From JAICTV01 sp034666045 (GTDB lineage: Bacteria; Planctomycetota; Phycisphaerae; Tepidisphaerales; Tepidisphaeraceae): a stretch of 15,111 nucleotides of DNA. The stretch lies in contig JAXDMN010000056.1 of NCBI GenBank assembly GCA_034666045.1, forward strand, positions 1 to 15,111, given 5' to 3'. Shown piece after piece: positions 1 through 6,609 of this stretch. A program made the translations under genes and the position numbers. Below the pieces are notes generated by a model. That model saw only the letters and a list, made by a program, of their open reading frames with translations, searched no databases and had not been told where the DNA came from. Each line of letters begins with the position of its first letter. Position 1 is the stretch's first letter.

Positions 1-1
1 C

Positions 2-2974
2 GTCTACACCGTCGGCGGTCATGGCATCACCGCCAACTATCCCGGCAACGGCCAGTGGGCCACGCAGCGCGGCGACAACAACGACCTCGTCGAAGACTTC
101 GGCAACCAGGACCAGATGACGGCCTACGTCAACTACCTGTTCAACGCCGGCGCCACCGTCGTCCCGCTGCGACCGGTCGGGCACCAGACGAATGAAGTCG
201 TCGTCGATACTGCGCAGGCGACGTTCAGCGGCGCGTGGAGCAACGGCGTAAGCACGCCGTACTTCGGCAACGCGGGCGACGCGATTAAATATCGCTCCGC
301 CGATTCATCGTCGACGCAGACGGCGGTCGCGAAATTCACGCCGAACATCCCGAAGGGCGGGATCTATCCGGTTTATGCCTGGGCGCTCGACGGCGCGAAT
401 CGTCTGCCGGATCAGATCTATCGCGTGACCTACACCGGCGGATCGAGCGAAGTGAAGGTGAACCACCAGCGCGTCGGCAAGGGATGGGTCTACCTCGGCT
501 CGTACTATTTCGCCAAGGGGACGAGCGGCTTCGTCGAGGTGAGCAACAAGTCGAGCACTGCCGGCGTCGCGATCGCGGATGCAATTCGCTTCGGCAACGG
601 CATGGGCGACATCAGCCGCGGCGCGGGCGTCAGCGGATACGCGCGCGAAGACGAGCCCGCGCTCTACTGGATCATGAAGATGGCCGGCGTCGGCACGCCG
701 CAGAGCGCGTATTACGGCACGAACACGAACGACCGCGACGCCACCGTCTCCGCCGCGCCGCGCTACGCGGCGTACATGAACAACGAAGCAGCCGGCACGA
801 ACACCGACCGGATTTTCCTCTCGTTTCACACCAATGCCGGCAGCGGCGCGAACCGCGGCACGCTCGGGCTGGTGAACGGCAACAACGATCCGGCGACCGC
901 GACGCCGCACATGCAGGAGTGGGCGACGCTGGTCGCGCGCGAGGTGAATGACGACCTGGTGAAGCTCGGCACGAAGCTCGAGCACCCGTGGTTCGACCGC
1001 GGCTCGGTCGTGACGCTCGACCGCACCGACATCGAGTTCGGCGAGATCAACAATCTGCGCATCAACGACGAATTCGACGCGACGATCATCGAGGTCGGCT
1101 TCCACGACAACGTGCAGGATTCACAGGACTTGCTAGATCCGAAAGTGCGCGACTGGGTCGGCCGGGCGTCGTACCAGGCGACGGTCAAGTATTTCAATAC
1201 CTTCGCCGCGGGCTCCAGCGCGCTGCTTCCGGAGCCGGCGACGAATGTGCGCGCCATCGCCGATGCGGCCGGCGCGGTCACGGTCAGTTGGGGCGCCCCG
1301 GCCGCCGACACGGCGGGCGGACAGGCGGCGACCGGGTTCGTCGTCTACACGTCGACGAACGGCCTCGGCTTCGACGGCGGGCGCGTCGTCGCGGGCGGAT
1401 CGGCGCGGTCGCTGAAGATCACCGGACTCTCCACCAGCCAGGTCTACTACTTCAAAGTCGTCGCGACCAATGCGGGCGGCGCGAGCAAGTCTTCCGAAGT
1501 CGTCGTATCCCGCCCGCGCATCGGCGGCGTCCGACAAGTGCTCATCGTCAACGGCTTCGACCGGCTCGATCGACTGGAAGACCAGGCGGAAAGCGGAAAG
1601 CTGAACACCGCCAGCTCCGTCATCGACACCTGGTTCCGCGCCCGCGATCGCTTCAACAACACGCGCGATTACGTCTCGCTGGTCGGCGAAGCGGTCGAGG
1701 CGTTCGGCGTCATCGCCGTCGACACCGCGCAGAACGAATCGATCACCGGCGGACAGGTCCGCCTCAGCGACTACAAGTACGTCATCTGGCTCGACGGCGA
1801 AGAGGGCGTGAAGGACGAAACTTTCAACGCCGCCGAGCGAACGGCCATCAGCAATTATCTCGCGGCGAACGGAAAACTGTTCGTCAGCGGCTCGGAGATC
1901 GGCTTCGACCTCGCCGGCAACAATCGCGCGAAGTCATTTTTCAACAACACGCTGCGGGCCGGCTACGTCGCGGACGATGCGGGCAGCTACACCGCATCCG
2001 GCGCAGGCGGCAGCATTTTTGAAGGCCTTAACATCGCAATCGACAACGGCACGGCCGGCACGTATGACGTCGACGCGCCCGACAAGCTCGCCGCCAGCGC
2101 GGGGTCGAAGATCGCGCTCAATTACACCGGCACCGGCAGCGGCGCGGCGGCCGTCCAGTATTCCAACGCCACCGGCCAACGCGTCGTCACGATGGGCTTC
2201 CCGTTCGAATCGATCACCAACGGCGGCGTCCGCAATGCCGTCATGAAAGCCGTGTTGAATTTCTTCGGCGCCGGTCCGACTGCGCCGGGCGGCCTGACGC
2301 TGGCGGGCGGGACCAACATCAAGCTCGACTGGAACAACAATCCCGAGACGAACATCAAGGGATACAACATCTATCGCTCGCGCACCCGCGCGGGGCCGTA
2401 CGAGAAGATCAACGGCTCGCTGGTGACGAGCAGCGCTTACACCGATACGACGATCCCCGCGGGCAAGACGTTTTATTATCGCGTCACCGCGGTCACGACG
2501 AGCAATTTTGAAGGGCTGTTCAGCGCGGTGGTTTCGGGCCGCAAGTCGACACTGATGATCGACGCGGGCGGCAGCGGTTACACGGATTCGAAGGGCAACG
2601 TGTGGGGGCCGGACCGTGGCTTCAACGCCGGCACCGCGACGACGAGCGGCTTCGCCGTGGGCAACACGCTCGACGATCCGCTCTATCAGTCCCGCCGCTT
2701 CGGCACGTTCGGCTATTCGATCGACGTTCCGAACGGCGACTACGTTTTGAAACTCTACTTCGCCGATCCGAGCTTCACGACGTCCGGGAAGCGCAAGTTC
2801 GACGTGCTGGTCGAAGGGGCGACGGTCCTGAACGACTTCGACCTCGCCGCCAACGGCGGCGGCCGGGCGGCGATCGTCAAGACGTTCAATGTGCACATCG
2901 AGGATGGAAAGCTGAGCTTGTTCTTCGAGGGTGTGGTGGACAATGCGATCGTGAGTGCGATTGAGTTGATCTGA
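2..2974 (+). CDS. Exported multidomain N-acetylmuramoyl-L-alanine amidase (Amidase_3-like, golvesin insert), 5' partial
   Basis: The reading frame is open from the left edge (base 2), so the N-terminus and any signal peptide are missing; 990 residues remain. Fragment residues 5-8 (GGHG) and E31 (in LVEDF), H276 (SFHTNAG) and E364 (IIEVGF) match the zinc ligands and catalytic glutamate of Amidase_3 enzymes, which cleave the MurNAc-L-Ala bond of peptidoglycan. A golvesin/Xly-type beta domain (about 66-200) is inserted between the second and third ligands. After the catalytic part come an FN3 domain (412-503), a Rossmann/GATase-like domain (511-756, starting VLIVNGFDR), a second FN3 (760-846) and a malectin-like carbohydrate-binding domain (850-990). 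The accessory domains suggest it works outside the cytoplasm on glycan. The gene ends at TGA 2972-2974 and is convergent with the next gene. Amidase assignment is confident from the full ligand set; the substrate source (own wall or foreign wall) is unknown. Confidence 0.85.
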   Translation, partial: VYTVGGHGITANYPGNGQWATQRGDNNDLVEDFGNQDQMTAYVNYLFNAGATVVPLRPVGHQTNEVVVDTAQATFSGAWSNGVSTPYFGNAGDAIKYRSADSSSTQTAVAKFTPNIPKGGIYPVYAWALDGANRLPDQIYRVTYTGGSSEVKVNHQRVGKGWVYLGSYYFAKGTSGFVEVSNKSSTAGVAIADAIRFGNGMGDISRGAGVSGYAREDEPALYWIMKMAGVGTPQSAYYGTNTNDRDATVSAAPRYAAYMNNEAAGTNTDRIFLSFHTNAGSGANRGTLGLVNGNNDPATATPHMQEWATLVAREVNDDLVKLGTKLEHPWFDRGSVVTLDRTDIEFGEINNLRINDEFDATIIEVGFHDNVQDSQDLLDPKVRDWVGRASYQATVKYFNTFAAGSSALLPEPATNVRAIADAAGAVTVSWGAPAADTAGGQAATGFVVYTSTNGLGFDGGRVVAGGSARSLKITGLSTSQVYYFKVVATNAGGASKSSEVVVSRPRIGGVRQVLIVNGFDRLDRLEDQAESGKLNTASSVIDTWFRARDRFNNTRDYVSLVGEAVEAFGVIAVDTAQNESITGGQVRLSDYKYVIWLDGEEGVKDETFNAAERTAISNYLAANGKLFVSGSEIGFDLAGNNRAKSFFNNTLRAGYVADDAGSYTASGAGGSIFEGLNIAIDNGTAGTYDVDAPDKLAASAGSKIALNYTGTGSGAAAVQYSNATGQRVVTMGFPFESITNGGVRNAVMKAVLNFFGAGPTAPGGLTLAGGTNIKLDWNNNPETNIKGYNIYRSRTRAGPYEKINGSLVTSSAYTDTTIPAGKTFYYRVTAVTTSNFEGLFSAVVSGRKSTLMIDAGGSGYTDSKGNVWGPDRGFNAGTATTSGFAVGNTLDDPLYQSRRFGTFGYSIDVPNGDYVLKLYFADPSFTTSGKRKFDVLVEGATVLNDFDLAANGGGRAAIVKTFNVHIEDGKLSLFFEGVVDNAIVSAIELI

Positions 2975-2998
2975 CGGTTGCGCGCGACGTGCGCATTT

Positions 2999-3135
2999 CG
3001 CGCGAAGGACGGAGCCGGACTCTGTGAGTCCGGTTCGCTGCGCAGCAGCGAGTTCTTTTTCGCGCGGTCGAGCAACCGTCACACGCGACTTCGTCGCGTA
3101 TCGGACTCACAGAGTCCGGCTCCGTCCCTCGCGCG
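2999..3135. repeat. REP-like compound inverted repeat with four triloop hairpins
   Basis: Bases 2999-3032 and 3102-3135 form a 34-bp inverted repeat with one mismatch (3006 against 3128); the inner 26 bp are perfect. Inside it are four short hairpins, each with a three-base loop: 3015-3033 (8-bp stem, loop TGT), 3035-3051 (7 bp, loop GCA), 3083-3099 (7 bp, loop TTC) and 3102-3118 (7 bp, loop ACA). The layout is symmetric about a T-rich centre. A 12-base direct repeat (TCGCGCGGTCGA) lies at 3060-3071 and 3129-3140. It fills most of the 184-bp gap between two convergent genes and contains no convincing gene. It resembles a dispersed REP/BIME-like or MITE-like element; copy number cannot be seen from one window. 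Confidence 0.8.
3035..3060 (+). terminator. Candidate factor-independent terminator of the amidase gene
   Basis: A GC-rich 7-bp stem (TCGCTGC/GCAGCGA, loop GCA, 3035-3051) is followed by GTTCTTTTT (3052-3060). It starts 61 bases after the amidase stop codon, on the right strand, and is part of the REP-like element. The short stem and the interrupted T tract make this moderate only. The larger 34-bp inverted repeat could also stop transcription from either side. Confidence 0.4.
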
Positions 3136-3158
3136 GTCGATGATTTGCTTAATCCCAA

Positions 3159-5270
3159 TTAACGTGGGACGAGCGGCTTCCCGTCATTCTTCGACATCTC
3201 TTCGCGCACGCGCGGAAGTTGCTCCTTCATCCGCGACGTCGCAGTCATTTCCCACATTGTGGTCTTGCGTTCGCGCAGGGCGAGCGTTGCGGCGGTCCAT
3301 GCCGGTCCCCAGCCGGCTTCCACGCTCCAGGCGCCCCAGCCCATGTCGGCGCTGCTGGCGTAAAAATCCCAGCGGCCGAAATCGAAGGCGCGGAACCAGG
3401 CGCCGTCGAGGTACGGGAGTTTTTCACTGCGGAGCTGGATGCGGCAGAGATACGCGGCGAGCTTGTCTTCCGCGGTCCGCAGTTTTTCATCGCCCGTCGC
3501 GGCGGCGGCTTCGTGCAGGCCGAGCAGCGCGAAGCCGGTGGCGTAGAGCTGATCGGAAACGGGATCGCCGTTCTTCTGGATGAGCGGCGTTTCGCTCGTG
3601 CCGTAGGCCTCGTTCGAGCGCGGGATCTGGTAGTGCCCGCCGCCGGCGTTGGCGAGACGGTCGGCGATGGCGCCGCTTTCGTGCTGCGCGGCCAGTAAGT
3701 CGGTCGCGATCGTCGTCAGCCACGCGCGGTGCTCCGGGCGATCGTCGACGCGGACGAGCCACGCGAGACAGAGGAGCATGCGCGAGCGCTCCATGTTGTC
3801 GTTCCAACGCCACTGCGTCTTCGCGTAGGCGTCCATCGACATGCGGATGGCGTTGGTCGTGCGGTCGAGGAATTCCTTGTCGCCGGTGCGCGCGTACGCC
3901 CAGAGGTAGCAGGCCCAGAGGCCGGATTCGAAGTGGGGAGAATAGTTGATGGTCTCGGCGTCGCGGAAATGTTTCCAACCGTGTTTTTCGAGCGGGCCGA
4001 TGTCGACGCGGTCGCCGCGGAAGCCGAGCGTGCCGGTGGTGCGGAGGTTGGCGAGCAGCGCGCGGCAGACGTGTTCGTCCCAGCGATCGGAATTTATCCC
4101 GGCGGATGCGAGAATCGTCGCGAGGAGGACGCGGGCGTTGTCGTCGCCATAGTTGCCGACGGTCCACGCGCCTGAGATCGCGCCCCACGCGATCAGGCCG
4201 AACGCGGGATGCGCCGGATCGAGCCGGCCGAGCGATTGCATCTCGGGGCCGAAGGTGTAGTCCAAGAGATTCGCCGCAACCTGCTTTGAGCGCGCGTCCG
4301 CCGACAGGGCGAGCACCATGGCCGCCTCGGCGTTGCAGTCGGCGCGGATCGGCGTGCGCTGCATCTGCGAGCCGTCGGGGCGGATGTGCGAGGCGTAGCC
4401 TTCGATCATGCCGAGGGTGCCGTCGCCGTTTGCATCAGTCGAAGGCGGCGCGATTTCTTCGACGCCGGATTTTAACAGGCGATGGATCTCGTCGCGACGA
4501 TCGGGCGTGATCAGCAAGCGAGAATGCAGATAAAACGCCGCGGCGCGGCGAAAACTTTCGGGCTCGTCGGTCGAATTCGACGGGCGGACGAGGGGCTGAT
4601 GGTCAAGCGTCGGCGGCTCGTGCTGCGGGTCGAGTTTTTTCAGAATCGTCCGCCAGATGCGCTTCCATTCTGCGGTCGGGGCGAAGCGGGCGGTGACGAA
4701 GCCGGACAATTTCGTCGTCGCGATGAGATTGCCATCGGGTGTTTCGATCAGGAGCGGAAACGATTCCTTCGGCAGGCCGTAGACGGCGGTGTCGTAGCCG
4801 GCCACGCGGGCGAGAACGAGGTGCGGCGTGCCGGGTGTTTCCAGCGCGACGAAGTGACATTCGTGCGGCGCGACGATGCGCATCTTCGGCAGTGCGTCAC
4901 CGAAGAAATCGGAGGCGATGACGCCGCGCTCCCATTGGGTGCGCTGCGCGTCGCCTTCGGATCGTGGGTACTCGATGTAGAGCCTCAGTTTCTTCCGTTT
5001 CGCGCGCTCGAGCAGCTCGGCGGGCATGTCGATTCGCTGTTGCGGATAACCGTCCGCGAGAATCAGCACCCCTGACGCCTCCGCCGCACCTTCGATCGCC
5101 GCCGCCGCGGTGTCGAACCGTTTCGCGCTGCTGCACAGCTTGAACAGGTCGTTCTCCGGCGTACACGCAAACGTGAGTTGAGCGTGCGACATCGCCGGCA
5201 AAAGGACGAGGATGATGTGACAAACCACGCCAGCCGCTATGTTATTCGCCGACCTGGAGAACCCTCGCAT
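3159..5270 (-). CDS. Exported (alpha/alpha)6 six-hairpin-like protein with Rossmann-like N-terminal domain
   Basis: With ATG at 5270 the product has 703 residues and a signal peptide (hydrophobic segment 11-26, cleavage likely after SHA, residue 30). Residues about 40-215 look like an alpha/beta Rossmann or GATase-like domain (strand VLILADGYP 68-75, then LRLYIEYPR). Residues about 235-670 are a helix-repeat region rich in W, H and acidic residues (GLWACYLWAYARTGD, WRWNDNMERSRMLLCLAWL, DFYASSADMGWGAWSVEAGWG), as in (alpha/alpha)6 glycosidases and lyases. Residues 279-290 form a DxNxDGxxxxxE loop, a likely calcium site. An open frame reaches back to 5549 but that part is antisense to the next gene and lacks sense. 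The ATG shares bases with the divergent NamZ start; a GTG at 5228 is an alternative. No strong Shine-Dalgarno is visible. I do not recognise a specific family; a role in glycan breakdown is inferred from neighbours. Confidence 0.75.
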   Translation of the reverse strand: MRGFSRSANNIAAGVVCHIILVLLPAMSHAQLTFACTPENDLFKLCSSAKRFDTAAAAIEGAAEASGVLILADGYPQQRIDMPAELLERAKRKKLRLYIEYPRSEGDAQRTQWERGVIASDFFGDALPKMRIVAPHECHFVALETPGTPHLVLARVAGYDTAVYGLPKESFPLLIETPDGNLIATTKLSGFVTARFAPTAEWKRIWRTILKKLDPQHEPPTLDHQPLVRPSNSTDEPESFRRAAAFYLHSRLLITPDRRDEIHRLLKSGVEEIAPPSTDANGDGTLGMIEGYASHIRPDGSQMQRTPIRADCNAEAAMVLALSADARSKQVAANLLDYTFGPEMQSLGRLDPAHPAFGLIAWGAISGAWTVGNYGDDNARVLLATILASAGINSDRWDEHVCRALLANLRTTGTLGFRGDRVDIGPLEKHGWKHFRDAETINYSPHFESGLWACYLWAYARTGDKEFLDRTTNAIRMSMDAYAKTQWRWNDNMERSRMLLCLAWLVRVDDRPEHRAWLTTIATDLLAAQHESGAIADRLANAGGGHYQIPRSNEAYGTSETPLIQKNGDPVSDQLYATGFALLGLHEAAAATGDEKLRTAEDKLAAYLCRIQLRSEKLPYLDGAWFRAFDFGRWDFYASSADMGWGAWSVEAGWGPAWTAATLALRERKTTMWEMTATSRMKEQLPRVREEMSKNDGKPLVPR
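5255..5260 (+). promoter_or_regulatory. Ribosome binding site of the first NamZ homologue
   Basis: TGGAGA lies eight bases before ATG 5269. It favours that start over the in-frame ATG at 5239, because only the 5269 start puts a normal signal peptide at the N-terminus. Confidence 0.6.
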
Positions 5271-6531
5271 GCGCAACGTTACCGGCGTGTTGATCATCTT
5301 GTTGTTCGTTGGCGGCTCCGCCGCGGCCCCAGTGAAATTCGGCATCGACGTGCTTCGCGACGAGAATTTCAAATCGCTGGACGGCAAGCGCGTCGGCCTC
5401 GTCGCCAACCCCGCGAGCGTCGATTCGAATCTCGTCAGCACCGCGACGCTTTTCTCGCGGCAGAAGAATTTCACCCTCGTCTCCCTCTTCGGCCCCGAGC
5501 ACGGCATCTGGGGCGACGAATACGCCGGCGACAAGATCACCGATCGCACCGACCCGGCGACGAAATTGCCGATCTATTCGCTCTACGGCAAAACGCGCAA
5601 GCCGACCACGCGCAGCGTGCTGCCGATCGATACGCTCGTTTTCGATCTCCAGGACATCGGCAGCCGAAGCTACACCTACATTTCGACGCTGAAGGTCTGC
5701 ATGGAGGCGTGCGCGCAGTTCAACATCGAAATGGTCATTCTCGACCGCCCCAACCCGCTTGGCGGCGTGCGCATCGAGGGGCCGCAACTGCACGACGGAT
5801 TTGAATCATTCGTCGGCTTCATCCCGGTGCCGTACGTGCACGGGATGACGATCGGCGAGATGGCGATGTTCGTGCAGGACAAATATTTCCCGCAGTACAA
5901 GAAGCTCAAGGTGATTCGCATGCAGGGGTGGAATCGTGACATGGTCTGGCGCGACACGGAGCGCGCGTGGGTGCCGACGAGTCCGCACATTCCGAAGATG
6001 GAGACGTGCGCCGCGTACGCCGCGACCGGGATTCTCGGCGAGCTATATGCGGTGAACATCGGCGTCGGTTACACGCTGCCGTTCGAGATGTGCGGCGCGC
6101 CGTACCTCGACGGCGAAGCGCTGGCGAACGCGATGCCGAAACAGCGCGGCGTGGTCTATCGGCCTGCGCATTTCAAGCCGTTTTATGGCACTTTTAAAGG
6201 CGAAAAGTGCGAGGGGGTGCAGGTACACATCGACCCGAAAACCGCCGAGAACATCGTGGAGATCAACTACAGGCTCGCGCGGTTGATCGGCGCGCCGATG
6301 CTGTTTCGCGTGACGGAGCAGGTCTTCCAGAAGCAGGAGAACGAGGCGGCGAAGAAGGCGAAACGCAAGCCGAAGACCGTCGAGCGTTACAAGATGTTCG
6401 ACAAAGTCAGCGGCAGCGACGAGCCGCGGAAATGGCTGCTCTCGGAAAAACCGCTGGAGCCGCTGTTCGAGCAATGGCGACGCGAGTGCACGTCGTTCGG
6501 CAATGCGCGGAAGAAATACTTGTTGTACTGA
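5269..6531 (+). CDS. namZ: Exported DUF1343/NamZ-family exo-beta-N-acetylmuramidase homologue
   Basis: The 420-residue product has a signal peptide (MRNVTGVLIILLFVGGSAAA, residues 1-20) and then a full-length DUF1343 domain. Recognisable family motifs are GIDVL (25-29), GLVANPASVD (43-52), the FGPEHG motif (74-79) that carries the conserved acidic residue of the family, DLQDIGSRSYTY (126-137), DRPNP (159-163) and HGMTIGE (191-197). The family includes Bacillus subtilis NamZ (YbbC), founder of GH171, which releases N-acetylmuramic acid from the non-reducing end of peptidoglycan fragments. The product is therefore probably a periplasmic or secreted muramidase. The length is normal and no motif is lost. 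The gene is divergent from the 3159-5270 gene with overlapping start codons, and the next gene on the same strand starts 33 bases after its stop. A second homologue lies at 8534-9751 on the other strand. Enzyme activity is inferred from the family. Confidence 0.9.
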   Translation: MRNVTGVLIILLFVGGSAAAPVKFGIDVLRDENFKSLDGKRVGLVANPASVDSNLVSTATLFSRQKNFTLVSLFGPEHGIWGDEYAGDKITDRTDPATKLPIYSLYGKTRKPTTRSVLPIDTLVFDLQDIGSRSYTYISTLKVCMEACAQFNIEMVILDRPNPLGGVRIEGPQLHDGFESFVGFIPVPYVHGMTIGEMAMFVQDKYFPQYKKLKVIRMQGWNRDMVWRDTERAWVPTSPHIPKMETCAAYAATGILGELYAVNIGVGYTLPFEMCGAPYLDGEALANAMPKQRGVVYRPAHFKPFYGTFKGEKCEGVQVHIDPKTAENIVEINYRLARLIGAPMLFRVTEQVFQKQENEAAKKAKRKPKTVERYKMFDKVSGSDEPRKWLLSEKPLEPLFEQWRRECTSFGNARKKYLLY

Positions 6532-6536
6532 TGTGG

Positions 6537-6609
6537 AACCACAGATGAACACGGATGGACACAGATGAAATATGCGCTTATCCGTGTCCATCTGTGTGTA
6601 TCTGTGGTT
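6537..6609. repeat. Inverted repeat of the AACCACAGAT type, encoding the start and signal peptide of the next gene
   Basis: Arms 6537-6566 and 6580-6609 are inverted copies with 26 of 30 matching bases; the loop is 6567-6579. Each arm is built from short related units (CCACAGATG, ACACGGATG, GGACACAGATG). The element begins five bases after the stop codon of the NamZ gene. The start codon ATG 6565-6567 sits at the arm/loop junction, and the right arm is read as RVHLCVSVV, the core of the signal peptide. Similar AACCACAGATGAACACGGATG strings are familiar to me from intergenic repeats of planctomycetes and other environmental bacteria (recall, not a search). Confidence 0.85.

Noticed and set aside
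1934..3082. Open frame of about 380 codons antisense to the amidase
   Set aside because: It has R- and A-rich shadow composition, and its start lies inside the REP-like element.
2978..3583. Possible small gene in the intergenic region after the amidase
   Set aside because: The frame runs through the hairpin element and then antisense to the next gene; the peptide is repeat-derived.
5217..5243. Possible promoter GTGACA - 15 bases - TATGTT before the first NamZ gene
   Set aside because: The spacer is short and both hexamers are imperfect, so it is not listed as a feature.
5271..5549. N-terminal extension of the minus-strand six-hairpin-like gene
   Set aside because: It would lie antisense to the NamZ coding start, and the signal peptide begins only at the ATG 5270.
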